A DNA stretch of 64,000 nucleotides from Microbulbifer donghaiensis. Its GTDB lineage: Bacteria; Pseudomonadota; Gammaproteobacteria; Pseudomonadales; Cellvibrionaceae. Each line of letters starts with the position of its first letter. Within the stretch, counting starts at the first letter, position 1. The DNA is taken from contig NZ_FQVA01000003.1 of NCBI RefSeq assembly GCF_900129095.1, forward strand, positions 62,001-126,000. Direction: 5' to 3'. A program made the translations under genes and the position numbers. A model generated the notes under the pieces. The model did no database searches. It saw nothing but the letters and a program-made list of their open reading frames with translations, and was not told where the DNA came from. Shown here in pieces: positions 1 to 8,614 of the stretch.

Positions 1-1
1 G

Positions 2-670
2 CTACACCGGGATCACCGCGTCATCATCCACTACCGCAGCTCCGCCGCCGCGGCACAGCAGCTGGTCGATGAACTGAATGCCATCCGCCCCGGCTCTGCC
101 GTCGCGCTGCACAGCGACCTGGTCAGTGCCGCCGACTGCGCTCGCCTGGCCGAACAGGCGGCACAGCAGTGGGGCGGCGTCGACGTACTGGTCAATAACG
201 CCTCCGCCTTTTTCCCGACGCCGGTCGGCAGCGCAACGGAGGAACACTGGGATCAGCTGATCGGCAGCAACCTGAAAGCCCCGTTTTTCCTCAGCCAGGC
301 TCTGGCACAAAGCCTGGCGCAAGGTAGTGGTTGCATTGTCAATATGGCGGACATCCACGCCGAGCGCCCGATGCCACGGCATCCGATCTACTGCGCCGCC
401 AAGGCGGGCCTGGTGATGCTGACCAAGAGCCTGGCCCTGGAACTGGCACCGCAGGTGCGCGTCAACGCCGTGGCCCCCGGCGCGATCCTGTGGCCGGAGC
501 AGCAGACGGTGGACGACACGTCCAAGGCAAAGGTTCTCGAGCGTATTCCGCTGGCGCGCACCGGCGGCGCCGAGGATATCGCCCGCACAGTGCGCTTCCT
601 CGTCAGCGACGCGCCCTATATCAGCGGCCAGGTGATCGCGGTGGACGGCGGCCGCAATCTCAATATCTGA
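2..670 (+). CDS. Pteridine reductase-like short-chain dehydrogenase (5' truncated by window)
   Basis: NADPH-dependent SDR whose reading frame is open from the window edge, so the N-terminal glycine motif of the Rossmann fold is missing. Visible SDR features are the NNAS motif after the fourth strand (about residue 64 of the visible part), the catalytic Y-x-x-x-K in IYCAAKAG, and the PGAILWPE stretch that is typical of bacterial FolM/pteridine reductase-type SDRs. The C-terminus ends in the usual GQVIAVDGG motif. The likely role is reduction of dihydropterins or dihydrofolate. The folK/folB pair 5 kb away fits a pterin theme but is not adjacent. The family call is firm and the exact substrate is inferred. 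Confidence 0.8.
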   Translation, partial: LHRDHRVIIHYRSSAAAAQQLVDELNAIRPGSAVALHSDLVSAADCARLAEQAAQQWGGVDVLVNNASAFFPTPVGSATEEHWDQLIGSNLKAPFFLSQALAQSLAQGSGCIVNMADIHAERPMPRHPIYCAAKAGLVMLTKSLALELAPQVRVNAVAPGAILWPEQQTVDDTSKAKVLERIPLARTGGAEDIARTVRFLVSDAPYISGQVIAVDGGRNLNI

Positions 671-738
671 TTTCACTTCTATTTCACCCGGATGTCGTCA
701 CAATGATCTAGCGATCGAGAACCACAAGATCCATACCG

Positions 739-1431
739 GTGAAAGCACTCAAGATACTACTCATAGAAGACAACCCGACCATTGCCCGCCAGACCGGAGA
801 GTTTCTGGGAGGACATGGCTGGCATATCGATTTTGCCCACTGCGGGCGCCTCGGCGTCGAGCTGGCACAGGAGCAGATTTACGACCTGATTGTTCTCGAC
901 TTAAACCTGCCGGATTTGGACGGGCTGGAAGTTTGCCGCCTGATAAAAGAACAGGCTGCGGTGAATATGCCGGTGCTGATGCTGACCGCCCGCGACGCCT
1001 TCAGCGACATGGCGGCAGGCTTCAACACCGGTGCCGATGACTATCTGTGCAAACCCTTCGACCCCCGTGAACTGGCGCTGCGCTGCCGCGCGCTGGCACG
1101 CCGGAACCAGCTGCATCAGAGCGACAAAATCCGCATCGGCGATCTCGTTATTCGTTGCCGCGAACACTCGGCATACAGAGAGGGGCAGGCTTTACAGTTG
1201 ACCACAATCGGATTTCAGATACTTTCAATCCTGGCCCGGGCTCACCCGCAACCGGTCAGTCGCTCAGAAATATTGCACCAGGTCTGGGGCGATAATCCGC
1301 CGGAGACAGACGCACTTAAATCCCACATCTACGGCCTGCGCCAAGCGCTGGACAAGCAGTTTGCCGCGCCGATGCTGAAGACCATTACCAATCTGGGCTA
1401 TCGACTGGAGGTGCCCGGTGCGGATCAATAG
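739..1431 (+). CDS. OmpR/PhoB-family response regulator
   Basis: Two-domain transcriptional response regulator of 230 aa, the standard length. The receiver domain covers about residues 4-115, with acidic residues at LIEDN, the phospho-acceptor Asp in LIVLDLNLPD (about residue 54), the Thr in LMLTARD and the Lys in LCKPFD. The C-terminal winged helix covers about residues 130-225 and ends in the TNLGYRLEVP signature of the trans_reg_C family. The start is GTG. The stop lies inside the start region of the following kinase gene (14-bp overlap), so the two are translationally coupled. A membrane-anchored hydrolase follows directly and may be a target, but no operator could be recognised. Confidence 0.93.
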   Translation: MKALKILLIEDNPTIARQTGEFLGGHGWHIDFAHCGRLGVELAQEQIYDLIVLDLNLPDLDGLEVCRLIKEQAAVNMPVLMLTARDAFSDMAAGFNTGADDYLCKPFDPRELALRCRALARRNQLHQSDKIRIGDLVIRCREHSAYREGQALQLTTIGFQILSILARAHPQPVSRSEILHQVWGDNPPETDALKSHIYGLRQALDKQFAAPMLKTITNLGYRLEVPGADQ

Positions 1432-2671
1432 AAGCCTCCAGCGACGCGTCTTCGCCACCTTCGGCGCCTTCACCCTTCTGCTCTGCCTGCTCTATAGCGC
1501 CATCTGCGCGTTGGTGGCCTACGTCATCGAAGACCAGGTACTGGACAACCTGCTCGCCGATGAAGTCCGCTATATCGAACTGGAGTTTCGGGCCAGCGGC
1601 GAATTGCCCGCGCCGCGACTGCCCTATATCGAGCTCTACCACGACGGCAAGCCGGCACCACAGGATCTCCTCGCCGCAATACCCGACGGGAAGACCAGCG
1701 CCGAGTGGTTCGCCGATGGCGAGCGCCACTTCCACCTGCGCCGGCTGGACCTGGACGCAAATACTTCAGCGGTGCTCGCCGCCGAGGTGAGCCGGCTGCT
1801 CACCGTTTCCCGCCAGTCCGGCAACCTGCTGTGGCTGCTGATCAGCGCCCTGCTGGCCACCGCCGTTCTGGCACTGTGGACCGCTTTCCGGCTGTCCTCA
1901 CGAACCGTCAGGCCGGTACTGCTCCTCGCCGAGGAGGTCGAAAATCGACAAACCCACAGTGCAGCCCTGTCGTTAACCGCCAGTTCCGCCCGGGATGAAA
2001 TCGGCTTCCTGGCCCGGACACTTGAGAGCGCACTCAACCAGCTCGGGTCCGCCCTCCAGCGCGAAACAGAATTCACCCGCGACGTCAGCCACGAGCTGCG
2101 CACCGCCATCACCATTGCCAAAAACACACTGGCGCTGTCCCGCGGCCGTGCACTCTCGGCACAGGAAACCGAGCAGCTGTACAGTGCGTTATCCGAAATG
2201 GAAAACACAATCACCTCGCTGCTGGCACTGGCGCGGGCCGAGTCCACGGAGCAGGTTTCATTTGGACTGCGCCACCTGCTGGAAGAGCGACTGCTGGCGC
2301 GCCACCACTGCATTGCGGAGGCGCAGTTTCGCATTGACTTGCAACTGCCAGACAGTATTCACGCCCTCGGCAACCGCCACCTGTCCGCGCTGCTGGTGGA
2401 CAACCTGCTCGACAACGCCCTCCGTCACGCGTCGCGGACGGAACTGCGTATCTATCAGGATGGCGATGCGCTGGTCTTCGAAAATCCAGTAGCGGAAGCG
2501 CCAGACACTGAGGCGGCGTTCCTGCCGCGACACAAAGGCGCGCGGAGCGACGGCATGGGCCAGGGACTCTTCCTTGCCAAGCGGATACTGAACGCGCTGG
2601 ACTGGGATTTCTCCGCCCACTGCAGTAACGGCCGGTTTAGCTGCACCATTCACCCCAAGCTTTTCACCTGA
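1418..2671 (+). CDS. Membrane sensor histidine kinase
   Basis: Partner of the upstream response regulator, 417 aa, starting at a GTG within the end of that gene. An N-terminal membrane helix (about residues 12-36) is followed by a short periplasmic sensor of about 90 residues, a second helix (about 140-160) and a HAMP-like linker. The H-box is FTRDVSHELRT, with the phospho-accepting His near residue 225. The N-box is LLVDNLLDNALRH, and the G-box is GMGQGLFLAKRIL. The D-box region is weak, with a shortened loop between the N and G boxes. The signal is unknown because the periplasmic part shows no recognised domain. Confidence 0.9.
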   Translation: MRINRSLQRRVFATFGAFTLLLCLLYSAICALVAYVIEDQVLDNLLADEVRYIELEFRASGELPAPRLPYIELYHDGKPAPQDLLAAIPDGKTSAEWFADGERHFHLRRLDLDANTSAVLAAEVSRLLTVSRQSGNLLWLLISALLATAVLALWTAFRLSSRTVRPVLLLAEEVENRQTHSAALSLTASSARDEIGFLARTLESALNQLGSALQRETEFTRDVSHELRTAITIAKNTLALSRGRALSAQETEQLYSALSEMENTITSLLALARAESTEQVSFGLRHLLEERLLARHHCIAEAQFRIDLQLPDSIHALGNRHLSALLVDNLLDNALRHASRTELRIYQDGDALVFENPVAEAPDTEAAFLPRHKGARSDGMGQGLFLAKRILNALDWDFSAHCSNGRFSCTIHPKLFT

Positions 2672-2722
2672 ATTTCACCTAACAGCAATTAGTCTGCTCC
2701 CATCAATTTGGAGACGGACCTT

Positions 2723-3619
2723 ATGACCAGGAAATTATTCGGGACGACACTGATCGCATTGATTGGCGCGCTTACAGTTTGGTATCTGTTTTTTGCACTC
2801 AAGGCTGAACCGATACCGCAACCTCAGATTATTGCGGCCTACGACTACGAGCCACCGACCGATATCGATATGCGCCTCGAGGCTATCGGCGATGGCAAAT
2901 TCAGTTTTTCGTTCCGGAGTTTTGACGGTGCACTGGTCAACGGCCAGATCAGCTACCCCCCTTCTCGGCAGGAAAAGCATCCGGTACTGATCGGCATATC
3001 CGCCATGGGCAGGGGTTACCAGCGCTGGTGGACAGATTCGTTCAAGGAGCGCCCGACAGTTACCCGGGTGAATGAAATCACAGAGCTGGCCACCGATAGG
3101 GGTTATGCGGTGATTGCCATCGATGCCAGGTTTCACGGCACACGGAAAGACCCTGACAGACCCCTGAGGTCGATCATGAACGACCTCCACTTTTTCGGCG
3201 ACAAAACCGACTATGAAAATATGATTCGGAAAACGGTGCTTGATTACCGAGTGCTGCTCGACTGGATCTCCGATCAGCCGACACTGGATAGCGACAGGGT
3301 CACCGCTGTGGGCTATAGCATGGGAGCACAGGTCGGCCTGCTGCTCAGCGCCCTGGACCAACGTGTCGGCCAGCTAGTCGCCATGGTACCACCCCATATA
3401 GACGATAAAACCGCACTGGTTGCCCCCAAGAATCTCGCCTCGCTGATCGACGAACCGCGGGTGCTACTGGTTACCGCAAACGAAGATGAATACGCATCGG
3501 CGGCAGACAACAGGGCATTGTTCCTGGCAATTGCGAGCGAGAATAAGGAACAGTTGGCATTCGATAGCGGCCATATTCTCCCTGCCGATTACGTAGATGC
3601 ATTGACCCAGTGGCTGTAG
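2723..3619 (+). CDS. Membrane-anchored alpha/beta hydrolase
   Basis: Serine hydrolase of about 298 aa. I chose the ATG at 2723 because GGAG sits 9 bases upstream; an in-frame TTG at 2708 would add five residues. The N-terminus is one hydrophobic anchor (about residues 6-24) without a clear cleavage site. The catalytic elements are the nucleophile elbow GYSMGAQ, an Asp candidate after the LLVTANEDEY strand, and the His in DSGHILP near the C-terminus. It follows the kinase gene by about 50 bp and is probably in the same operon. It is likely a periplasmic or envelope-facing esterase or peptidase; the substrate cannot be told. Confidence 0.75.
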   Translation: MTRKLFGTTLIALIGALTVWYLFFALKAEPIPQPQIIAAYDYEPPTDIDMRLEAIGDGKFSFSFRSFDGALVNGQISYPPSRQEKHPVLIGISAMGRGYQRWWTDSFKERPTVTRVNEITELATDRGYAVIAIDARFHGTRKDPDRPLRSIMNDLHFFGDKTDYENMIRKTVLDYRVLLDWISDQPTLDSDRVTAVGYSMGAQVGLLLSALDQRVGQLVAMVPPHIDDKTALVAPKNLASLIDEPRVLLVTANEDEYASAADNRALFLAIASENKEQLAFDSGHILPADYVDALTQWL

Positions 3620-3755
3620 CGGAAGGAAAAACACCCAGCAAGGGCGGGAAGCGCCTCCGTGCAGGTTACGGTTTTCCGCCCTTCCCGCAGATATCCGGTG
3701 CTCGACGGTGATCGCGCTTTCCTGGACCCAGAACAGAACGGTGCAGTGCTTCTGA

Positions 3756-4136
3756 TCGGCGATTTTTGAGCCGGGGCCGGCCTACTTAAAACAGATCAGT
3801 ATCGACGGGCGCCTTCTCACCGGGCAGAACCCCTGGTCTGTCTGGCCACTGGCGGAGGCCATGGTCGAGGCGCTGGGTTATCAGCCAACCCCGCGCCCGC
3901 TGACACCCGCGGAACATACCGTGGAGCTGCTGCTTACTTATGAACGACAGGGCATGGCACCAGCGCGGAAAGCGCTGTTGCGGATTTCCGCGCAGAAAGG
4001 GGCAATTATCGACCACAGGCTCCTGGCCATGCATGGGATAGTTGCAATTATGCGCGGCGAGTTCGGCAAGGCGGTGGATATTGTGCGGCTACTGGCGCAG
4101 GCAAAGAGCCTGAAGGGAAGTCAACGTCAACAGTAG
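3756..4136 (+). pseudogene. Remnant of a DJ-1/PfpI-type glutamine amidotransferase-like gene (C-terminal part)
   Basis: The frame is open from 3756 to the TAG at 4134 but has no proper start. It contains DGRLLTGQNPWSVWPLAEA, the C-terminal signature of DJ-1/PfpI type-1 glutamine amidotransferase-like proteins, followed by a C-terminal extension (about 100 residues). The nucleophile-elbow half of the protein, about 150 residues, is missing: just upstream there are in-frame stops and an imperfect inverted repeat around 3640-3690. I read this as the 3' remainder of a deleted gene. It could instead be expressed from the internal ATG at 3861, giving 91 residues, but that product would lack the active site. 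Confidence 0.6.
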
Positions 4137-4188
4137 CAGCCAGCGCCCTTTACAGCCGGTCATTACGGCCGGTCAGGCTCAAAGGTGC

Positions 4189-4650
4189 TCAGCCAGCCTG
4201 CTCCAGCGGCTGGCCATTCTCATCCACAAACAGCACATCCCTGACAGTCAGCACCTCACCGTCGGCGTTCTGCACGACCACTTGCGCAAGCGGCTCACCG
4301 GAGCTTCTATCCACCAGCTGCATATCGTCCTTGTTGCCGTTCCAGCGCTCGCTCCACTGGCGCAGGGCGACCACCACCGTAAACAGATCCCGTCCCTTGT
4401 CGGTCAGGCGGTACTCATAGCGGGTGCCGTGCTCGCCCACATTGACGCGGGTCATCACGCCGTTGTCCACCAGGCGGGACAGGCGGTCACAGAGAATGTT
4501 CTTGGCGATGCCGAGGCCGTTCTGGAAGTCGACAAAGCGCCGCGTGCCCAGCATGGCCTGCTTGATCACCAACAGGGACCACCAGTCGCCCACCTCATTG
4601 AGCGCGCAGGCTACGGAACAGCCCAGATCATCAAAACGTTTACGTGTCAT
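4189..4650 (-). CDS. HxlR-family transcriptional regulator
   Basis: Winged-helix regulator of 153 aa. The core of about residues 8-100 carries the HxlR pattern: a Cys in CSVACAL, WWSLLVIKQAM, then LCDRLSRLVDNGVM for the recognition helix and wing, and YRLTDKGRDL. The C-terminal 45 residues form an extra tail that starts around the QLVDRSSGEPL motif common in this subgroup. The start at 4650 (MTRKRFDD) is preferred over an upstream in-frame ATG because it begins at the conserved domain. It is divergent from the Old Yellow Enzyme gene and should control it, likely in response to electrophiles through the N-terminal Cys. That role is inference from related regulators. Confidence 0.88.
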   Translation of the reverse strand: MTRKRFDDLGCSVACALNEVGDWWSLLVIKQAMLGTRRFVDFQNGLGIAKNILCDRLSRLVDNGVMTRVNVGEHGTRYEYRLTDKGRDLFTVVVALRQWSERWNGNKDDMQLVDRSSGEPLAQVVVQNADGEVLTVRDVLFVDENGQPLEQAG

Positions 4651-4671
4651 GCCGGCAGTATACGCGGAAAA

Positions 4672-4711
4672 GGTTGCATTAAGAAACCAAATCAAGTTTC
4701 ATAACGCAACC
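4672..4711. promoter_or_regulatory. Imperfect inverted repeat, candidate HxlR operator
   Basis: Arms GGTTGCATTAAGAAAC and GTTTCATAACGCAACC match at 14 of 16 positions as inverted copies around an 8-bp centre. The element lies between the divergent HxlR and Old Yellow Enzyme genes, where both promoters must be. This spacing and symmetry fit a dimeric winged-helix repressor. Confidence 0.7.
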
Positions 4712-4779
4712 ATATTGACAGGGCCAGTCATTCGGCTGGCCCGCTGGTGCTATTTACTGAAGAGATTCGGGAGAGTGAT

Positions 4780-5892
4780 ATGAGTGATTCCCTGGATAGC
4801 CTGCTGCGTCCGTTCGAGCATAAATCCCTGAAATTGCGCAACCGGACGGCCATGGCGCCGATGACGCGCACCTTTTCCCCCGGCTATGTCGCCAATGAGC
4901 AGGTGGCGGGATACTACCGCCGTCGCGCCGAGGGCGAAGTCGGCCTGATCATCACCGAGGGTACTTTTGTCGGCCACAAGGCCGCCAACGGCTACGAGAA
5001 TGTGCCGGCGATATTCGGTGACGAAGCCATGGCGGGCTGGAAGAAGGTGGTGGACGAAGTACATGCGGCCGGCGGCCAGATCATTCCCCAGCTGTGGCAT
5101 GTGGGCGCCGTGCGCAAGGAGGGTATCGGGCCGGACAAAGCCGTGCCGGGGTATTCGCCATCCGGCCTGTTCAAGCCGGGCAAACCCAACGGCCACGCGA
5201 TGACCAGGGAAGACATCCAGGATGTGGTCCGCGCTTTTGCCGACGCCGCCAAGGCGGCCAAGGAGGTCGGGTTTGACGGCGTGGAAATCCACGGCGCACA
5301 CGGCTACCTGATCGACCAGTTCTTCTGGGAAGGCACCAACCAGCGCGACGACGAATACGGCGGCTCCATCGAAAACCGCGGCCGCTTTGCGGTGGAAATC
5401 GTCGAGGCCGTCCGCGAGGCAGTCGGCGAGGACTTCGCCATAGTGTTGCGCTACTCCCAGTGGAAGCAACAGGACTACGACGCCAGGCTGGCACAAAATC
5501 CGGAGGAGCTGCAGCGTTTCCTGACGCCGCTGGTCGACGCCGGTGTCGATATTTTCCACGCCTCGACCAGACGCTTCTGGGTACCGGAATTTGAAGGTTC
5601 CGACCTGAACCTGGCCGGCTGGACCAAGGAGCTTACCGGCAAGCCGGTCATCTCCGTCGGCAGCGTCGGCCTCGACGACGACTTTATCGGCGGCAACAAC
5701 CAGGGCATGGGCGGCACCGCCAATCCGACCGGGCTGGACGAGCTCACCCGGCGCATGGACAACGGCGAGTTCGACATGATCGCCGTGGGACGCGCCCTGC
5801 TGCAGGATCCCAACTGGTTGGTGAAGATACGGGACGGTCGCGAAGAGGAGATCGTTCCTTTCACCAAGGAAGCACTGACCAGCCTGAGCTAA
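4780..5892 (+). CDS. NADH:flavin oxidoreductase, Old Yellow Enzyme family
   Basis: FMN-dependent ene-reductase of about 370 aa with a TIM-barrel fold. The start at 4780 follows CGGGAG by 6-8 bases; a GTG 33 bases upstream is less likely. Visible family motifs are MAPMTRTF near the N-terminus, the substrate-binding pair in HGAHGYLIDQF (His-x-x-His), NQRDDEYGGSIENR, the FMN phosphate-binding ISVGSVG strand, and DMIAVGRALLQDPNW. It reduces activated C=C bonds or nitro groups using NAD(P)H in the cytoplasm. Divergent from an HxlR gene, so probably induced by reactive electrophiles. A bidirectional terminator follows directly. Confidence 0.92.
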   Translation: MSDSLDSLLRPFEHKSLKLRNRTAMAPMTRTFSPGYVANEQVAGYYRRRAEGEVGLIITEGTFVGHKAANGYENVPAIFGDEAMAGWKKVVDEVHAAGGQIIPQLWHVGAVRKEGIGPDKAVPGYSPSGLFKPGKPNGHAMTREDIQDVVRAFADAAKAAKEVGFDGVEIHGAHGYLIDQFFWEGTNQRDDEYGGSIENRGRFAVEIVEAVREAVGEDFAIVLRYSQWKQQDYDARLAQNPEELQRFLTPLVDAGVDIFHASTRRFWVPEFEGSDLNLAGWTKELTGKPVISVGSVGLDDDFIGGNNQGMGGTANPTGLDELTRRMDNGEFDMIAVGRALLQDPNWLVKIRDGREEEIVPFTKEALTSLS

Positions 5893-5914
5893 GGCTTAGC
5901 CGGGAGCAGAAACG

Positions 5915-5945
5915 AAAAAGCGGCCGAATCAGGCCGCTTTTTTAT
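5915..5945. terminator. Bidirectional Rho-independent terminator
   Basis: Stem AAAAAGCGGCC / GGCCGCTTTTTT with a GAATCA loop. It lies between the convergent Old Yellow Enzyme gene and folK and can serve both strands. Confidence 0.9.
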
Positions 5946-5965
5946 TGGGAAACTCCCCCCCCTAC

Positions 5966-6463
5966 TTACTCTGCCGGCCAGTCAAAGGCAACCGGCCACA
6001 ACTTCTGTGAAGCCTGATCGTATTCATCCCACAATTGCCGGTAGGTCTTGCCCGCCACTGGGTGGACGGCATCCGCTGCCAGTTCCGCCAGCGGCAACAG
6101 CACAAACGCGTTCTTGAGAATCTCCGCCCGCGGCAGCTTTACACCGTCGATGGTACCGGTTAGGTCGTCGTAGGTGAGGATATCGATATCCAGGGTACGG
6201 GCACTGAATTTCGGGCCGGCGCGCAGGCGGCCGTTGGCATCTTCGATTTCGCGCAGCCGCAGGGCCAGCTGGCCAACCGGCAGATCGGTGTGAATGCCCA
6301 CCACCAGGTTGTAGAAGTTATCGCCTTCGAAACCCACCGCCACACTTTCGAACACGCGCGAGACCTGCAGTCCGCCAAACTGCTGCGCCAGCGCATTGAG
6401 GCCTGCACGGATATGCTGCGCGCGATCGATATTGCTGCCGAGACTGAGAAATACCTGTGCCAC
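5966..6463 (-). CDS. folK: 2-amino-4-hydroxy-6-hydroxymethyldihydropteridine pyrophosphokinase
   Basis: Transfers pyrophosphate from ATP to 6-hydroxymethyl-7,8-dihydropterin in folate synthesis. It has 165 aa, the usual length. Family motifs are FLSLGSNI at the N-terminus, the loop with FYNLVVG, and the signature RLRAGPKFSARTLDIDIL, where the Asp pair binds magnesium; in many homologues the Pro-Lys-Phe stretch is R-x-x-x-x-W-G-P-R. The gene follows folB with 2 bp between them, so folB-folK (preceded by tsaD) form a tight unit read leftward. Confidence 0.93.
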   Translation of the reverse strand: MAQVFLSLGSNIDRAQHIRAGLNALAQQFGGLQVSRVFESVAVGFEGDNFYNLVVGIHTDLPVGQLALRLREIEDANGRLRAGPKFSARTLDIDILTYDDLTGTIDGVKLPRAEILKNAFVLLPLAELAADAVHPVAGKTYRQLWDEYDQASQKLWPVAFDWPAE

Positions 6464-6465
6464 GG

Positions 6466-6852
6466 TCAGCCTCCGGAAAAAGCAGCCGCGCCACTGGCCG
6501 GCCTGTCGCCGCGCTCGATGATCACGCCCACATCCCGCGAGCCGCGCACGGCACCGGGTTTGGACAGGCGCAGCCGCAGCCAGGACACATTGAACTCGTC
6601 GCGCACAATCGCCGCAGCCTGCTCCGCCATGGTTTCCACCAGCAGAAATTCGCTGCCCTCGATAAAACCAATCAGGCGCTTGGCCACGGCCTTGTAATTG
6701 AGGGTGTGCTCGATATTGTCGGTGCGCGCGGCCTCGGCGATATCGAAGGCCATTTCCAGATCGAGACTCACGGTCTGGCGCACTTCGCGCTCCCAGTCGT
6801 AGATACCGATAATGGTATCCACTTTCAAATCCCGTATATAAACGATATCCAT
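6466..6852 (-). CDS. folB: Dihydroneopterin aldolase
   Basis: Cleaves 7,8-dihydroneopterin to the hydroxymethyl pterin that FolK uses next. The 128-aa protein begins MDIVYIRDLKVDTIIGIYDWER, as in FolB, and has the NIEHTLNYKAV segment, the active-site Glu in EFLLVETMAEQ and LRLSKPGAVRGSRDVGVII at the end of the core. It lies 3 bp downstream of tsaD on the same strand and 2 bp before folK. Confidence 0.93.
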   Translation of the reverse strand: MDIVYIRDLKVDTIIGIYDWEREVRQTVSLDLEMAFDIAEAARTDNIEHTLNYKAVAKRLIGFIEGSEFLLVETMAEQAAAIVRDEFNVSWLRLRLSKPGAVRGSRDVGVIIERGDRPASGAAAFSGG

Positions 6853-6855
6853 GGA

Positions 6856-7890
6856 CTAGTTCAGGCTCCCACTCAGCTCCGTCATCGGCCAGCGCGGCCG
6901 CACTTCAATCTCCAGTCCCGCATGCTCACCCGCCTGCAGGCGCAGGCTGCCGGCATAGGCAATCATGGCCCCGTTGTCGGTGCAGAACTCGTGGCGCGGG
7001 TAATAGACCCTGGCACCATCTTTGGCCAGCGCTTTCTCCAATCGCTCGCGCAACAGTTTGTTCGCCGACACACCACCGGCGATCACCAGGGTCTTGTGGC
7101 CGGAAGCCTTGATCGCGCGGCGACATTTGATCACCAGTGTATCGACCACTGCCTCCTGAAAGGCCGCGGCAATATCCGCACAGGTCTGCTCGTCCGGCAG
7201 GCCGTCCGCCAGCGCGTGCTCGCGCACCGTGGTCAGGGTGTAGGTCTTCAGCCCGGAAAAACTGAAGTTCAGCCCGGGCCGATCTGTCATCGGCCGCGGG
7301 AATGTAAACCGGGATGGGTCGCCCTTTTCCGCCAGCGCGGCCAGACGCGGACCGCCGGGGTAGTCCAGGTCGAGCATCTTGGCCGCCTTGTCGAAGGCCT
7401 CGCCGGCGGCGTCATCGAGGGATTCCCCCATCAGCTCGTAGTCGCCAAGACCGCGCACATCCACCAGCTGGGTATGGCCGCCGGAGACCAGCAGCGCGAC
7501 GAATGGAAACGCCGGCGGATTCTCTTCCAGCATCGGCGCCAGCAGGTGGCCCTCCATATGGTGAATCGCCACCGCCGGAATTCCCCAGCCGTAGGCCAGC
7601 GCGCGGCCGGCGCAGGCACCCACCATCAGCGCACCCACGAGACCGGGGCCGGCCGTGTAGGCGATGCCGCCCAGATCTTCCGGGCGGGTATCGGTCTTGC
7701 GCATCACCTGGCGCACCAGCGGCAGCAGCTTGCGCACATGGTCGCGGCTGGCCAGTTCCGGCACTACACCGCCGTAATCGGCGTGCAGATCCACCTGACT
7801 GAACAGGGCGTGACCGAGCAGACCGGTTTCGGTGTCGTAGATGGCGACGCCAGTTTCATCGCAGGAGGTTTCAATACCCAGAACGCGCAC
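6856..7890 (-). CDS. tsaD: tRNA N6-adenosine threonylcarbamoyltransferase
   Basis: Last enzyme of t6A37 tRNA modification (formerly gcp/ygjD), 344 aa. It carries the kinase-like fold motifs [13 protein letters not shown] at the start, [10 protein letters not shown] with the first metal-binding segment, HHMEGHLL (His-x-x-x-His metal site), LVSGGHTQL and [14 protein letters not shown]. It is divergent from rpsU, the arrangement seen in most gammaproteobacteria, and heads the tsaD-folB-folK unit. Confidence 0.96.
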   Translation of the reverse strand: MRVLGIETSCDETGVAIYDTETGLLGHALFSQVDLHADYGGVVPELASRDHVRKLLPLVRQVMRKTDTRPEDLGGIAYTAGPGLVGALMVGACAGRALAYGWGIPAVAIHHMEGHLLAPMLEENPPAFPFVALLVSGGHTQLVDVRGLGDYELMGESLDDAAGEAFDKAAKMLDLDYPGGPRLAALAEKGDPSRFTFPRPMTDRPGLNFSFSGLKTYTLTTVREHALADGLPDEQTCADIAAAFQEAVVDTLVIKCRRAIKASGHKTLVIAGGVSANKLLRERLEKALAKDGARVYYPRHEFCTDNGAMIAYAGSLRLQAGEHAGLEIEVRPRWPMTELSGSLN

Positions 7891-8089
7891 TTGGACTCTT
7901 ACTCGTGACTACTTCGCGGGGTCGCTATCATACTCGAAAGGCTAGTAGTGGTGCAGGAATGCACCATCGCTGCCACAAGGGCTGCCGGCGAGCCGGCCAA
8001 AGGCTCCTGGCGACTCTGTGAGGCCAGACTTGGCGTTTTGACTGTTTTGCGGCCCCGGGTGGCGCCTCAGAGCAAGTAGGCAAAAGGCC

Positions 8090-8118
8090 TTGCGATCCCG
8101 TAGGCGAGTGTTTAGAAT
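8090..8118 (+). promoter_or_regulatory. Predicted sigma-70 promoter for rpsU
   Basis: TTGCGA (8090-8095) and TAGAAT (8113-8118) are separated by 17 bp, 88 bp before the rpsU start. The rest of the 316-bp gap between tsaD and rpsU (7891-8206) shows no gene; it holds GC-rich imperfect inverted repeats around 7980-8040 of unclear meaning. Confidence 0.6.
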
Positions 8119-8206
8119 TTGCGCCCTCGCTGTGAACCGGCCACCGGAAGCAACTGCGAGAGCATTGCCGGAATGGCCGAGAGAAACGAATTTTACAGGT
8201 ATCCTA

Positions 8207-8422
8207 ATGCCCTCTGTACGAATCAAAGACAACGAACCTTTCGATATCGCCCTGCGCCGCTTCAAGCGCTCTTGTGAGAAAGCCGGTGTACTGTCCGAAG
8301 TACGTCGTCGCGAGTTCTACGAGAAGCCGACTGCTGTACGCAAGCGCAAGGCTGCTGCCGCTGTTAAGCGTCACGCCAAGAAGCTGCAGCGCGAAAACCG
8401 CAAGTTCCAGCGCCTCTACTAA
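8207..8422 (+). CDS. rpsU: Small ribosomal subunit protein bS21
   Basis: 71-aa basic protein starting [20 protein letters not shown] and ending [10 protein letters not shown], the full-length S21 of gammaproteobacteria. The start is the internal ATG at 8207, preceded by an AGGT Shine-Dalgarno at about 8 bases; longer upstream extensions are not part of the family. First gene of the rpsU-yqeY-dnaG-rpoD macromolecular synthesis cluster, with a strong terminator after it. Confidence 0.97.
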   Translation: MPSVRIKDNEPFDIALRRFKRSCEKAGVLSEVRRREFYEKPTAVRKRKAAAAVKRHAKKLQRENRKFQRLY

Positions 8423-8487
8423 GAGCTGCAGTCAGGGAAAAGCCTGACTCAGCGAGGTCGCCAGCGGGTTCAGCCCCGCAGCGGTTC

Positions 8488-8526
8488 AAAAAACGGCGTG
8501 CGAGCCTGACTCGCGCGCCGTTTTTC
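8488..8526 (+). terminator. Rho-independent terminator after rpsU
   Basis: Stem ACGGCGTGCGAG / CTCGCGCGCCGT with a CCTGA loop, followed by TTTTT. It separates rpsU from yqeY, as in classical rpsU-dnaG-rpoD operons where dnaG output is kept low. Confidence 0.85.
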
Positions 8527-8614
8527 GTTTTCCCCGCCGCATTCTCCACCGGCGCCGGAAGCGCTATCCTTACTGGCCCAGTTCAATAACAACCCAGATT
8601 CCGGATCACGCAAT

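Noticed and set aside
6457..7908. 483-codon + strand open frame opposite folB and tsaD
   Set aside because: Both - strand genes are core conserved families; this is a shadow frame.
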